Positions 35,600 through 54,257 are shown, counted from the stretch's first letter. The stretch: DNA of 64,000 nucleotides from Eleginops maclovinus (GCF_036324505.1 NC_086355.1:20512518-20576517); one strand, 5' to 3'. Notes: a model not told the origin generated them from the sequence alone. A program made the numbers and translations.

Positions 35600-37639
35600 A
35601 GGCAAAGACACAAAAACACTTGTTTATGACCACAGTGTTTTTAGTGGCCTCAGCTGTCATTCCAAGGGGATAAGCTATTATCGGCTTCCTGTGGTATTGA
35701 CATGAAAAGTGAGCGCATGGCTGTATATATTTTCTCTTAATCCCCTTACACAATAATAATCATTCAGCTTGTTCTGTATGTTAATTCTTAAAAGAAATAT
35801 ATTTGTTTTATAAGAATACGTCATTAAAATGTTTTTACCAATATACAGTATTGTAGTATTAAGCCATTTTTCAAAACAATAATAAGTACTGGATAAGCTG
35901 AGAAGTTAGGTATGCTTCAGAAGTTGGAGTTTAGGAATTTGCATTGGCTGGCTTACACGCAGTGCAAGCTCAAGCCAAGGTGGCACCTAAGCAACATTTG
36001 AAAATATGGGGTGTGGAGATGCTCAAAGTGAAAAAACAGTTGTCTGCTGTGTAAATGGTCTCACTGCATAAATGGGATCCAAAAATAGAAGGCCAATTAC
36101 CTTTAGGTCCTGTTGTGTGGGAGGACTGTACCCACTGTTTGAGCATGCCTAAAAATGAGGCGCTGTGCATCAAAAACCTGGGGGTACAAACACATATTAC
36201 CAGCTGCTTTGGCTTGTATTAACCAAAAATAAACATTGCACATTCTACCAAAAGTTGTTCTCCCAGTATCAGTGGGAATCCGTCATATTAGTTTCTCGCT
36301 ACATTTTAAATGGCTTATTATTTGCCTGTTACCACAAGACTTTTTACATGCTTAGCCATTGTTCTAGCTACTATCACAGACTACGGTTTCCAATGTGCTG
36401 TCCAGAAAACAAGTGTTGCAAAAAAAGTGCAGCGGTAGAGCACAGGTGTGTCATCTCCAGAGTTGAACTCCAAACTGAAATTCTAACCCAACAAAACGTG
36501 TCCTTCAAGCAAAGTGCATTTTCACAACATGTTCAAATTCAGGGTCAAATTCCTTGCACAGGCAAACATGTTTGGTCTGATTGTGAAATACTGAATACAG
36601 TGTGATTGCTCCACGGGGCTTTTCTGCTTTGAGCTACCTGAGCCTCAGGGGGACTGGGATGTTGTTGAAGGAATTATTATGCTCAGTGTGTCCCTGACCT
36701 TTAAGCAAACCTCCGTACACAAAATGTGTTGTCACTGAATAATTTGCTGCAGGCCCCGGAACTGCAGCCGACGTGTGTTTGTGTTTTCTTGTTGTTTTTC
36801 TTCTTCTTACTCTTGTTTGAACAACTTCAAATTTGTCTGGAATAAATCCAAAAACGTTTGTATCATTTTGAAAGGGACTGTCAGGACATTGGTGCACGAC
36901 CTTAATCTCCTTGCCCTAAATTCTGTTGAATACTGTCACTGGTGTGTACATTTCGAAATATCACCTGTTAAGATCTCATAATTCATTTTTACAGCCCAAA
37001 AATACAATGTATAGGTCCTCCAACATGACTTTTGACAGCGAAAACAATGACATGTATTGCCTATGAAACAAAACAACAGGGAAACAGGTGAAAATCAGTT
37101 TTCATCGCACCCAATAGCACTACTAATAGGGATGAACTAAGGATTGTTTGAATTATTTCTTAATTTGCTGATTATTTCACTTGTCCAAGCCAAAAAATAT
37201 GTAGCTTAATGTGATCAAATAAGAAGCTGCTGAGCAGTTAAGCCCACATTGAAGGGCCAAAAAGTACATCTAATGGCCACTTGAGGGTGGAGCTCATGTT
37301 CCAGTAGAAATGTAAATGTTTTATATAATTTCAAGTCTTACAGTTATGTGTTGTGACTGACATGGTTGTTTAGAGAGACATGTGGGTTCTGTTTCAGGTT
37401 ACTAGCTCCTAGCTAGCAGCAGACCCACATCGACTCCAGCAATGTTGCCAATTTTCTAATTGGACAGGAGTTCGTAGGTGGACGTCGCCATCTTGGCAGG
37501 AGACTCCAACTTTGAGCTTTTACAACGGCTAACTCTAACCCTAAACCTAAGAGTCACGTTGACTCTGCCATATTTGATACAGTGTATGTATAAAAAGTAA
37601 AGCAGGAAATTTCATAAAGCAGGCATCTGTTGTTGTCTG
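35600..37639. other. Intergenic, nothing recognised
   Basis: No supported gene. An ORF of 146 codons at 36165-36605 has no recognisable domain and no codon or splice support. Confidence 0.4.
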
Positions 37640-37738
37640 TTTTGTTTGTTGTTTATATATTGTATGTATACTGTTTACAGTGCTGTGAAAATGAATTTCC
37701 CCCTGGGGACAACAAAACTTAATCTAATCTAATCTAAA
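37640..37738 (+). repeat. LINE/SINE 3' tail with (TCTAA)n end
   Basis: GTGCTGTGAAAATGAATTTCC CC... reads into a hairpin-like CCCCCTGGGGA and ends in repeated AATCTAATCTAATCTAA. The hairpin tail is shared with the SINE at 13645-14165. The body upstream is not identifiable. Confidence 0.5.
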
Positions 37739-38736
37739 ACTGTTTTGTTTTTTTGGCTTTGTTGCAGGATATTTGTTTTTTAACAATTAATGAATTCCCA
37801 AAACATTTGGAGTCTTCTGTAGAATGAGTAACAGTTGTAGCTCTTCTCCACTTTTACTACCAAGGGAAAAGTGAACTATCATGATCATGCTGGACACAAG
37901 GGGGGTTAATTAACTCAAACTCAAAGAGAGCAAAACACCCCTACCCTGCACTCTCTCTAAGCCTCGAGGGGACAAGTGTCTGTCACCCTCCATGTCCATG
38001 TGAGTGAGAAATTAGTCGGGGTCAGCTGTTCCAAAAACAAGTCAACCAGGTCAACCTAGAAAATGAAGACATGACCGTGACAACAACAGATTCCTTCTCC
38101 TTCTGTCGGCAGTGTAGCCTAGATAACATCGTCTCAACATAGTTCTTCACTTTGCCATTGGCTATTGCACTAATTTCTTATAACTGCCTGCTGTCACTCA
38201 AACTTGAGTGCCCTACAAACCTCATTAGAGAGTATGCTGCAGTGAAGGTGATACTGCCAAAGCACTTTATTCGCGAATATATGGATCCATTCGGCCAACA
38301 TCTCAAAATTCGAGTCTGACTATTAGCCTGTTCAAAGTATTGGAGATAAAAGTCAGACAATTTTATTTTTTTAATTAAATGTATAATTGTGGTCACACAC
38401 TATTTCACACTTGACATTATCTCATATCCACAACGTGCCACAAAAGTGACAAAACGGTTGTAACTCAGAATGTCCTCTGTGATCACAGACAGTAGTATTG
38501 ATTTTTGTTCACTCCTGTCCTTGCTGACCTTTCAGGATTTGGTTTCATGGCTTCGATGAGCACACAAGGTTATCTGGGCAGATAAGCAAATTAAACATAC
38601 AAAAGTTAAAAGAAGGGGTTGATTCGTTATTTGGGAATAACCAAAGTTTCAACCAAGCGTACCTTAAAAAACCTTTAAAGTACTTCCATAGTTTGACGAG
38701 ATTCATATAGGTGTACATTAATTCAAGGACTGCTCA
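37739..38736. other. Intergenic, nothing recognised
   Basis: No supported feature. Confidence 0.4.
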
Positions 38737-39090
38737 TAAAGAAGACATAGTATGCTCATTTTCAGGTTCATAATTGTATTTTGAGCCTCTACTGTGACAT
38801 GTTTCCATGCTTTAAACTTCAAAAAGCTCTTTATTTTTCTCATACTGCCTGTGCTGCAGCTCCTCTTTTCACCCTCTGTCTGAAACCAGAGCCCAGCCTG
38901 CACTGATTGGTTAGCTGGCCGGCTCTGTTGTGATTGGTCAACAGCTTAGAGATGACCTGAATCTTAACGTATTACAAACAATGTATTGTGGGGTTAACAA
39001 ATAAAAGCGCAAGTGTTAAATGCTATATTGTTACACCACTAAACAAAGGAGTCCAATTGAAACCCCCAAAAAGATAATGGGGCCCCTTAA
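38737..39090 (+). mobile_element. TTAA/CCAAT-pair family element, short copy
   Basis: GCTCATTTTCAGGTTCAT, CTACTGTGACATGTTTCC, CTGTCTGAAACCAGAGCCCA, CTGATTGGTTAGCTGGCC ... GTGATTGGTCAACAGC, then the right end ATGGGGCCCC-TTAA (39087-39090). The 3' block between the CCAAT pair and the terminus is partly deleted. The left TTAA is mutated. Confidence 0.8.
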
Positions 39091-40749
39091 AGTACAAAAA
39101 TGGCATACTTGTACTGTCTTTCCTGGCCACTTTATATTTATGCTCCACAATATTTCAGAAGATAACACTGCATTTTACTCCAATGCATTTCCTCGACAGA
39201 TAAAGTATGCAAATAATTCATGCAAGTGCAGCTGATCAAAACTGATTCATGGACTGACAGAAAGTAAATTACCAATCATTTTTGATTCTTTAATGTATTT
39301 TTTAAGCAAAAAATGTCATGGTTTAATCTTCACACATCTGACAAAATATTGCTCATTTCATTTTCATTCTTTTTAAAATTATAATCAATCTAATGATACA
39401 ATATTTAGTATAATAGTGCAACAATCATATTGGGCATGTTTGAACATGAAGTATTTTTACTTTAATACTTATTTTCCTGAATATACATACATGTGTTTTC
39501 TTACATGTCAATGTGGTGTGGGTGCTTTTACTTCTATTAAAGTAAATCATGTATTTATACAGTATATATGTATAGAGAAAAAAGAGAGAGTTTTAAAAGG
39601 GTCTGTGCAACATCACTTTTTCTTTATACCTGCTTACTGTCACAAACCAGAATAAACACGCCTGAATTTCATTTGCTACTGCTAAAATAATTGGTCTCCC
39701 TTTCCCCAATTTGTATGAACCTATCTCCATTAAATGAGAAGCACACATGATTATACTGTCAGCACAAATAACAATCTCTTCATTCTTGCACTCCAAGAAC
39801 TTTTTACAGGCTTTTTATGTTTTACTTTGTATGCATACCAATTGCAATTCGTATTTACTGCTTCTACAGTCCATATTTTCATAGTTAAACATATTTCTGT
39901 ATGAATTTTTACTTGAGGACAGTAATCTAAAAAAAATCACACAAACCAAAGATTCTCGTTACTTTCCTTAAGGTTATTAGAAGATTGACATTGACATTAC
40001 CCACTACGGATAGTAAAAAAGTGAAATACTTCATTAATGAGCCAAGTAAAGCTACAGAAATGTCATTGAAAGTCATCAGCTAACCTTTTGACAAGGAAAG
40101 GACAATGAGCTCCCATTCCTAACAAATTTCACCAAGTAAAGTGCAAATATAAAGTAAAGATCTTCAGTATGTCAATGATAGTGTGTATCTTGGTTTACTC
40201 TGAGATTTAATAGCTTTTTCCACTGTAATTTACCATAAGCAATTGTTGACCGTACAATTTATGCCAACCAACTGTAATTTCTTATGAATTTTACCGTGTT
40301 TATTGCAAGGAATTTCTGGCAACCACAGCTGCCGGTAATTTACTGTAAACTTGAATTTCTCAATTAAACACCGTAACATAGCATACAGTTGTGTGTTGCT
40401 GTGTTTATCACTCAGATAAACTCTTTATCCCTGTGGCTACAAGGACTTTGATCGCACCTTTTTACTGGAATTTATGTCATATAGATATAGTTTTAGTTTA
40501 TTTTAATATGGCACAACTGTTACTGTTGGAAACTACTTTCCCCCTGAGATTATCAAGTATTTTGCTTGATTGATTTGTTGATTAATACAAAGGAAATTAT
40601 TCATAGTTAGGAGAAGTCTTTCAATTTTCACAAAGAAAAACGTGCATTTAAGCAATTATTTAATCAATTATCCCTGAAATAGTAAAAAAAAACCTCCTAA
40701 TTTAATTGAACAGTTAACATAATAGTTTTGATAAGAAGCAAAGTGGGTT
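39091..40749. other. Intergenic, nothing recognised
   Basis: AT-rich, no supported feature. Confidence 0.4.
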
Positions 40750-41070
40750 TTGTCACGACTGAATTCTGAGGCATGAATAGAAAAACTGTTTCAAACAATT
40801 CTTAAGGCACAAATCAATAACGTTAACTTGGCTTGACAATTTTGCTGGTTGTCTGAATGACACCACAAGACGAACTGCACAGGACGAGGAGAAACAAGGA
40901 CAATATATACACGAGGTAAGGGGGCACAGGTTGATACAAATCAGGGCAGGGAAGAGAATAAAAGACGCGGGAGACCCACGAGGGCGGGGAGCACGGAGAC
41001 CTGATACAAGAGGGAGAGTAACTCTTCAAAATAAAACAGGAAGGAACGATAAAGCACAAGACAGGACCTA
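40750..41070. repeat. Dispersed A-rich repeat (family C), copy 2
   Basis: Starts near TTGTCACGACTGAATTCTGA, ends near AAGACAGGACCT. Shares GAGGTAAGGGG / GGGGAGGTG, AATCAGG and CTTCAAAATAAAACAGGAA with 10793-11095. Class unknown. Confidence 0.4.
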
Positions 41071-42589
41071 AACTAATTTATAGAATAAAACTTCAATTAT
41101 CTTTCAAGACATGACAGACTTCTGCTTAAAATGTTACTGACAACGACCATATAAAAGTAGTTTGACTGTCCAAAAGGAAAGTGAACGCCAAAGATATTGT
41201 TACACCTTGGATATGTCCTAATTTTGAACTCACACAAATGTAATAGAAACATTTTTTTTCTTAAGAGGTTTGTTAACATGTTCAGGATAACACTGACTAT
41301 GACATAGATAAAAGGTATTTTACTGAACAGTTTCTCCTAAAATGGAAGGGGAATCACGCTCCAACCACATTATAACATTAATCATGTCCTCACATTTGAA
41401 CCTTTATGAAAATAATTGCTTGCTTTTTCAATGGAGCCCTCCTCAGTATTGACCTGACCCATGACGATTTAAGTTGTCATATATTGGAAATGTTTTCCAA
41501 GTTCAAACAAATAAATCTTTTCCTTCAGATGTTTGCTAACATTTCTTAACGTAATCCTGTTCACGATGAATCTGACTGTGACAATGATCATGTTAAATCT
41601 GAAGTCATTTTATTATTTCACTCCAGCCTTAACTGAAACATTGGCAGCCATGCTGGCTATCTACCTGCAAGGCCAAGGAGCAGCAGACAGTTGGCTTGGA
41701 TTCATTCAGGGTCTCCACTGATACCTCCAGGCAATAGCCATATGTTCACACTCTAAAGTCTGAAACTGACTAAATCTTCCACTTTCTTCACCCACTGTTT
41801 TTACGCATTACTAAAGCAGCACATAAACTGGAGGCATTTACAACCTTAAATAGTGTTACATTTCAACAGTTTGTACTCTGAGTAATAGAGTTTGCTTACT
41901 TTTAGCATTGCAAGTAGTGACTGATACATTTTTTCATATCATTTTTATTTTGTTAAATTACGTGATATATTTGTATTTGGTGATACTGTAATTTACCTTG
42001 TACCCCATTACATTACATACATTCAATGTTTGTCCCAGCACTACTTCCTGATAAACTGGCTGCCATTGTAGTGGACCTGAAATCGCTAAATCTTTTTGTA
42101 AGGGCAGAATATGCACAAATACACTTTTTCCATTAAGCATTGGGAAAGAGACGCCTGTAAATCAGCATATTACTTTTTTTTTAAATCCTAATCAACTACC
42201 CAATGTGAACCATTTATGAAATTCAATTAGCAAATCAGTAGTTCCTAAAAGTTATAAATAATACAGAGGATTGGAGGCGGGGCATCAGGGAAAACAAGGG
42301 CTCATGCTCAATGGGAACAGAGTTCTGACATTTCTGGGTAGTTTTCGTCTGGCCACTTTGGCTTCATGCGCCACTGTTCAATGTATCAAGTTTTATAGGA
42401 ATCAATGGGCCCCCGCCTCTAGTTCTCTTTATACATCTGTGGTAATTACCTTCACTACCAGAAGTGAGAGACAAAAGGTCAGGACTTCAGGTTTTTACTA
42501 GACAAAACAAGGCTACTTTGGAATTATCTAACACTGCACTACAAGGGCTACAAGGGTTAACAAGCCATACCCTACAATTTTCAGTATTG
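41071..42589. other. Intergenic, nothing recognised
   Basis: No supported feature. Confidence 0.4.
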
Positions 42590-42808
42590 TATGCAGCCAA
42601 CAGCACCTCACAGCAAGATGGCTCTTGGTTCAAACCCACCGTCCTCCAGCAGGATAAATGGAGCATGATTTTCTGTCTATGTGTCCACCCTGTGATTGAG
42701 TGGCTACCTGCAGGGTGGACCCCGCCTCTCACACAATGTCAGCTGGGATCAGCTCCAGCCACCCGTGACCCTCTGAGGATAGGCGGTTAGAGATAATGGA
42801 TGGATGGT
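42590..42808 (+). repeat. tRNA-derived SINE, degenerate 5' end
   Basis: CACCTCACAGCAAGATGG, then box B-like TGGTTCAAACCCA, CCACCCTGTGATTGAGTGG, GGGTGGACCCCGCCTCTCAC, CAGCTGGGATCAGCTCCAG, and the end GCGGTTAGAGATAATGGATGGATGG. This is the layout of a widespread fish SINE with a LINE-type GGAT tail. Confidence 0.8.
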
Positions 42809-44983
42809 CGGATTTCCAACCTCACAACACCAACCGTAAGAATGTCTTTCATACGCTCTTCAAATGCCTTCTAAATGGTCATCAAACTGGTTACATAATG
42901 TATTTAATGTCAATTATATGTAGAATTTTGCCTATCCCAGGTTTCCATATAGACACCAATATCCCTTTATTTGTATCTGAAGCAGTAGACTTTTTAATGA
43001 AGTTCACAGTTGAATGGTTCTAACTGCACATGTTCTCGTTAATGATTTCCCCTGTTGACATTTTTTTCAATAACAGGACTCATCATTTTCCAGTAACATG
43101 ACACATAATTTCTATCCAGTCTGTATCTGAAGATAGGTACAGTCTATCTCTCAAACATGCACACAGTCATGTTGTTTGTTTACCATTATCTGCATCATGG
43201 CCGGTTTTATTTGATCAATATACCTTTTCTTCTTATCTTTTGCAGCGTTTTGAGATATTTCTGTATTGTTGCCCTCTAAATTTATTTTGTCTGACAGAAG
43301 CTTTGTATTCATTCATTCATTCTGCGTTAGACTTTCTTTCCTTTTGTGCATATAATAACCACACTAGACAAACAACGGAAGGAACAGATCATGAACTCTA
43401 TCAATAGCATTTTTTGCTTCTTGCTACTGATGCTACTGATACTGACAATAGTAGTGATGTGTTTTATCACATGAAACTACTTTGAGTAATAATGCATGAC
43501 TTTTCTCTTTGTCACTCTACGCTGTTGTTTGATACAACCGGTTTCCACTCCATCAATATCAGTTTAAGCACACAAATGGAGCTCTATATTGTAGATATTT
43601 AAAAGATATTTATCTGCCAGAACATTTCAAAGTATCATTAATGGCTGAGCTTGATAGGTCTTTGTCGTTGTTGGCCTTTTGACTATAATAATATAATTAC
43701 CAATAAAAGTAATTTATTATTATCATCAATAAACCCAGTATATAAAGTGGTTTAAATGAGCCCTACTTTTCCCAACTGCAACATTTGAGATGCTTTTACA
43801 CATAAAAGTAAGGTTATATAAGTCCAATTTTGAATATATGAATTTTATTAGTTTTACTTGTACTTTTACTGAAGTACTTCATCCAACATTACAACCAAGT
43901 GACATTAGTGTTTTGAAAAATCCATTAATTTATTTTATTGTTTTCCATCCAACAAAACTACTCTGAAGCCAGTAGACTCATTGTGGGTGCCTTACTTGTG
44001 AATATTGTAACTTTTTGGTAGGCTAACATAAAGGATCCACCCTAAATGTTTTAGACCATTATGATCGGGGTGGGCCTGCCATTTTAGGCGGACAAAATAT
44101 AATAAGCAAACCTGTTACCTAGCACAACCATCCCTAATGGTTTGCTACTCGTTAAAAGCATCCATACACCTCCACAATAAACAAAAAAACTACCCTTACC
44201 TCAAAGCCGCTGTTGGTGTGACGACTTTTTGTTATTCCAAAGCAATCTATGTAATCAAACATAAGGTGACACACACAAGACCCAGTGTGGATGGTGCATA
44301 GTACAATAGTGTCCCTCCCTCAGCATCTAACTCAGAGGAGCATGGCTGCCTGCAATCAGGAGAGACGAGCCGCTTAATGCCTTTTGTCCCTGTGCCTAGG
44401 CTGCACCTGCTCATTAAAATCACTGTTCAAAGAGAGAGGTGGCCAGTTTGCAGGTACGGGTGGCTCACTCTGTATGCAAGTTGCTGTTGCACTGATTCCC
44501 ACTCGCGCACATGTCCACATCTGTTCCTATCTAATTACTCCATGTGCACATGCCTCCACGCACACCCCAAGAAAAGTATGTCCAACAGGAATATCTGAGT
44601 ATATTTATATTATAACATGATTTGAGGTCTGATTTATCTGATGGTATGACAAGTGGTGATTATAAATGACACATTGCTTTAAGCTAAGTTGTGTAAACTT
44701 AGCATTACGAACATCAGGGAATGAATTGTACCATCAAATTGTATCGGAACAGTTCCTTTTCATGACACACATCTTTAGATGCACTGATTAAAGCGAATTG
44801 TAGTTCCTTAAAGTTCAGCGGCCAACTTCCTTTTGGAATTACATTATACCTCCCAGGGTTTTTTCTGGACATTATAAACATACCAACCAAGTTCATACGT
44901 GAGACTTTGAGATGGGTGCTTTTATTAAAAAAAATGGTAAGAGGGCGCTAATACCCAATTGTCTATCAAATATTTTGTATATA
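42809..44983. other. Intergenic, nothing recognised
   Basis: No supported feature. Confidence 0.4.
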
Positions 44984-45162
44984 CAGCCGTGGAAAAAATG
45001 AATGTCTTTGGGTTAAATGTTTTATTTTTTATTATTGTATTCTCTAAACTACTGACACCATTTCTGTGTTGGAATTCAACAGACACTGGAATGGCTGCCA
45101 TACATGTAAAGATAAAGATTTAAGAACAATTTGTAGTGGTCTCTTGATTTTTTCCACAGTTG
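44984..45162. mobile_element. TA-flanked MITE
   Basis: Starts CAGCCGTGGAAAAAATGAA, ends GATTTTTTCCACAGTTG, with TA at 44982-44983 and 45163-45164. The interior TTCAACAGACACTGGAATGG matches the nested element at 14980-15195. This is consistent with a non-autonomous Tc1/mariner derivative. Confidence 0.75.
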
Positions 45163-45883
45163 TATGTTTCCTAAGCTTTTGAGCATCGCAAGATACTCGG
45201 TGTGTTAACAAAGTTGTCTCAAAAAACTCAATGTTGAGTAAGGGTAGTTAGAGTTAAGAAGAAGAAATGAAGTATAACATGGGTTAGACTCAATAATGGA
45301 AAGTTTTGGGTTCTGTAAAAAACTGAAGAGGCATATCTTATGTCAACTGCCCACAGGCGAATGGCACATTTTACTTTTTACAATAAAAAATAAATGTGTT
45401 GGAATGTACAGGCTTATGGATGTACTAATACTGCCATGAGCCCTGGCTTTACTCCCACTGGTACCATCCATTCTAAAAATGTAAGGGGTCATCTTTTGTA
45501 GGGGTACTTTAAGTATAAGTATCCACCAAGTGGTATAGTTTGACTGCAACTACTGTGCTGCTGCTGCTGCCTTTCTACCTCTACTGCAGGCTATTACCCT
45601 CAGGCTAACTGTATTAGTTCCCATGAGTGGGAAAGAGGGAAATGCTACTTCCACATTCATCCCTTCGAGCATACGCCAGACTGAAAGCACTGGGATATTT
45701 ATGATGGATATTTCATGGACTGAATGGCTTTGTTTTAGGGAAGGATGCACTCTTTCCTCTTTTTATTCATGGGCAGAGCATACCTTGTGAACACTAAAGC
45801 ATCTGGATATGCTTCTTTTCTGCTTGAAGGTACAAGAAAGTTAAAAGTCAACAGCATGTTACTGTTTAGTAAACATGCTTACC
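45163..45883. other. Intergenic, nothing recognised
   Basis: No supported feature. Confidence 0.4.
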
Positions 45884-46279
45884 TTAAAATATGTTGCTGA
45901 GGCATGTTTACATGTTTTAATGTTCAAAAAGGGCTTGGACCAGTGTCTGTCTAAAACAAGAGCAAAATCTGCTCTGATTGGTTAGCTGGCAGGCTCATTA
46001 GGATTTTTCCACCGCCTAGAGATGTGTCGAAAAGGTCACGGCCCTTAGCCTGTTACATAGACTGTATTGAAGCACTACCCAAAACAATCGCCAGTTTTAG
46101 TGAGGTCACTATGCTACTGAAGTAAACAAACGAGTCAAAGGGAGGCATTTCAGGCAGGGTTTAGTGTGTGGAGAACTCCTCTCTAGTATTTTAACCTTTG
46201 CAGGCCATTTACATGCACAAAAACCTATATTACACTCTACAAGAAAGGACAAACCCCCAAAAGAATAGGGACTCTTTAA
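45884..46279 (+). mobile_element. TTAA/CCAAT-pair family element
   Basis: TTAA at 45884-45887 and 46276-46279. CATGTTTTAATGTTCAAAAA, CTGATTGGTTAGCTGGC, a second site mutated to GGATTTTTCC, GAGATGTGTCG, GTCACTATGCTACTGAAG, TTTTAACCTTTGCAGGCC, AATAGGGACTC-TTTAA. This is the most complete copy of the 3' half in the window. Confidence 0.8.
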
Positions 46280-51469
<5,190 letters not shown>

Positions 51470-51580
51470 GAAGTGCTTCGGGAGAAATCAAGGGTTCAGT
51501 GTCTTGCTCAAGGACACAAGGATTAAACTGCCCGCTCTGTGATTAACAGCCAGCCTGCTGTTACATCAGCGCTTGCAGCA
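51470..51580 (-). repeat. Possible SINE remnant, reverse orientation
   Basis: CAGTGTCTTGCTCAAGGACAC is a phrase shared by many fish tRNA-derived SINEs. The flanking body is too degenerate to place box A or B. Confidence 0.35.
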
Positions 51581-52513
51581 AATACACCATGATTTGTATT
51601 GACTCAATTTATATTTCTTTGAAAAAATATAAATTTGAAAAGTTTTTATTACAATTCATTTTTCTACTCTTTCTGATATATCTTATAGCCTAGTCAGGGG
51701 ATTGAGTTACACTCCACAATATGCGTCTATCTTTATTGACATACTTCATGTCATTACAACTGAACCATCTTCGTGACAAATTTGCCAAAGAAATCAATGA
51801 AAATACTACAGTAAATTTGGCCTTTTGCTCAAAAGTGTAATAATTAACGAATGAACCAACCCTTTTTCCACTACGACTCACAACCTTACTGTTTTGTTTC
51901 GCCGCGTTCCTTAGCATAACTTTCAGATGTAGCAGGCAACAGTTTCCAGTGAAAGAACTACAAAAACCCACAGTTTACTGCTTCCCCAGCACCAAACAAC
52001 AGACGGACAAAGTTAACAACTGCCTGGTGAACATATTGGGTCATTTAGAAGTTAGAGAGCCAGATATTTCTCTCAGGAGTTGCTAGAGACTCACATCAGG
52101 TATCCGGAAACATGACTCCAATGAATGCTAATGTTGCTACGTATCTGTTGGATGTGTAAATAAGCCACTGTTTTGCAAATGAGTTGGCAGTATCAACCTA
52201 AAAGGTGATCATATGTCAGTGTTTTGTTTACAGTTTGTTTCAGCAACTCTCAATGGCTCCAAAAATCCGTTAATACAAGTTTGAACATCCAGACAAAAAG
52301 GAGCATTTGCATTTATATAGCCACGTGGACTCCTGAAACAAACAACTCGACTTAAATTGCCCAATCCTAAAATCTGATTCCTGGTTGATTTGGTGACGCT
52401 ATCTGCTGTGGTCCCACACTTTTAATTAAGAAGTAAATATTGGCCTTTTTTCTGTCATTCTGTGAACAAGATTCTGATCTGATTCTATCCTGCACACATC
52501 AGGAGTAGGAAAG
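51581..52513. other. Intergenic, nothing recognised
   Basis: No supported feature. Confidence 0.4.
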
Positions 52514-52605
52514 TTAAAGGGGATCTACCCTGCTCATTTTCAGGTTCATATTCATATTTTGTAACTCTACTGGGACATATTGATATGCTTTAATGTTCAA
52601 AATGT
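52514..52605 (+). mobile_element. TTAA/CCAAT-pair family, 5' end only
   Basis: TTAA (52514-52517), AGGGGATCTACCCTGCTCAT, TTTCAGGTTCATATT, CATATTGATATGCTTTAATG, then the match fades. The CCAAT pair is absent. Confidence 0.65.
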
Positions 52606-53394
52606 TCTTGGCATTTCAGACGGGGGGAATGTTTCCACTCAATTAAAGAAATTCCTAATGTGCAAATAGAGTCCTGACTTGAGAATAGTTGCAGCATGAG
52701 AGTGTTGATGGGGACAATCCCTGTGAAAGTCATTTAAAATCATTATCACCAACACGTGAGTTTCATCCTGGTGCACCAGGTGTGTGTGTGTAAAGAAATC
52801 CATATCTTTTTCTCATTATGATGCCACAAAAGACCTCTAGCGTGCAGGTATGTGTGTCTATCTGCGAGTAGTTGCAGCAGCAGATAAAACATGACCCCAT
52901 TACCAGAGACAAACGACAAATATTCCCATGTAATGACCTTAAAGTGAAAAGCAATAAAGGCTTTATTTGTTTACAGGCAGCTGCAGCTTTGCTTCCTCAT
53001 AATCATGAGGTCAAGTGTCTTTATAGTCGTTACGGCTCTTAACAGCAGCCCCTTTGTTTTCCTGGGCTTTTCCATGCGCGTGGCTTCTAATTTCCGCAGT
53101 TCAAAGAGGGTGAGTGTTCTCAACCTGATGTTGGCCCCTTTAGCCCTGCACAGATGCCGTACACTTCCTACGTCTTTCTTACTGGCCAAAAGCAAGTCAA
53201 TTACTAGCCACATCCTGCCCTGCGTGACACCGGGAGGTTATGTCCAAAAAAACTTTATGAATAATACTGAGGTCTCTCTGGATTGCCTGGAGGCAGAGAC
53301 CCAGAAATAGCGTCTGTGTCGTTTCAAAGCGGGGCAATTATCGCAGGCCAGGCTGGACGAATCGATTTCTGCAGGCTTTTTTAAATGCTCCTAG
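52606..53394. other. Upstream flank of tmeff2, no gene recognised
   Basis: The stretch 52970-53360 is more GC-rich than the surroundings, with an open frame (53005-53310) that lacks protein-family features. It may hold upstream regulatory DNA; only comparison between species could show this. Confidence 0.35.
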
Positions 53395-53630
53395 CCAATT
53401 ATAAGGCAAGTGCATCCTCCCTTCTCTTTTACTCCCTACTCCCTAGTCTGGGTGCAGCCAGGCACCATTCCAACTGATAGCACCAGGACTGTGGTCCTTT
53501 TTCCTTCTACACCATCTCTCATTTTGTCTAACTCTCTTTTTCCACCAGTAAGATATTCCAATTATTACAGGAGCAACCCCCTTCCCTCTTCGCATCACAT
53601 GATCATAAGCACAGTAGAAACCAGCTGCTG

Positions 53631-53657
53631 GTGAGAGAGCGAATAAGAGAGAGAGGG

Positions 53658-53689
<32 letters not shown>

Positions 53690-53691
53690 AA
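53631..53691 (+). repeat. (AG)n microsatellite in tmeff2 upstream/leader region
   Basis: About 60 bp of AG-rich sequence with a core of uninterrupted GA repeats from about 53660. GAGA tracts are common in vertebrate leaders and promoters; no role is shown here. Confidence 0.9.
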
Positions 53692-54123
53692 CTCGCAGCG
53701 ACACTGAACGCACCACACATACAAAGTAAACGAGAGGACCGCTCCGCTCGTGCAGGAGTTCTGCTCGTGTCACCCGTGGATACTATCACACAACCGTCTC
53801 CAAAAACCTCTCCGTGGGATTTTCTGGCTACCTCCTCCTTTTTGTATCGCCCCGCTTGTTTTTCTTTTTTTTTATTTCTCATCTTTCCTCCCCTGTTTTC
53901 ATCCTTGAGCATCCTCAGGCTTCCCGCAAGTACCTCTACCTTGCCTGGCTAACTTTTCCATCCCACTCCTCCATCGCTCACCAACCCTCGGCAGTTCTCT
54001 CCCCCCCCCCCCCCCTTTACACCACCACTACCACCACCAACCACCCGCAGCCTCTTATTGCAGCCTCCCCTTGGATCGGGCGGAACCCCATTTGGCCACT
54101 CTTCCCCCGGGGCTTACTGCTAC

Positions 54124-54171
54124 ATGGGGCGCACGGTGTCGCTCGGAAAATGGTCTGCTGTCGGTCTCTAG
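54124..54171 (+). CDS. Upstream ORF 1 in tmeff2 leader (15 codons)
   Basis: ATG at 54124 in context TACATGG, reading MGRTVSLGKWSAVGL and stopping at TAG (54169-54171). It is in a different frame from tmeff2 and ends 89 bp before its ATG. Only relevant if transcription begins upstream of it. Confidence 0.35.
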   Translation: MGRTVSLGKWSAVGL

Positions 54172-54257
54172 GCGCCCCGCTGAACCTGCCGGGATTGGAG
54201 TTGTCGGTGCGAGTCTGCGTCTCTTCCCCAGCTCGCCCGTGCGGTCTGGGCCAGTGA
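54150..54257 (+). CDS. Upstream ORF 2, in frame with tmeff2, stop 3 nt before its ATG
   Basis: ATG at 54150-54152 in context AAAATGG (A at -3, G at +4, a strong start context). It has 35 codons beginning MVCCRSLGAP and ends at TGA (54255-54257). The next codon is GAT and then the tmeff2 ATG, in the same frame. The frame upstream of 54150 is also open but has no ATG. It may reduce translation of tmeff2 or lead to reinitiation; a stop-codon read-through product would start inside this ORF. Conservation is unknown. Confidence 0.4.
   Translation: MVCCRSLGAPLNLPGLELSVRVCVSSPARPCGLGQ

Noticed and set aside
36165..36605. 146-codon ORF
   Set aside because: No domain, AT-rich random-looking composition, no neighbours or splice evidence.
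53395..53406. CCAAT plus TATAAGG as a certain tmeff2 core promoter
   Set aside because: The two boxes touch, which is unusual (CCAAT normally lies tens of bases upstream of TATA), and the CpG-rich region nearer the exon could hold the real start; kept only as a possibility.
53814..54257. 147-codon ORF before tmeff2
   Set aside because: It opens with GTG rather than ATG and is low-complexity leader sequence; only the ATG at 54150 onward is kept as a uORF candidate.
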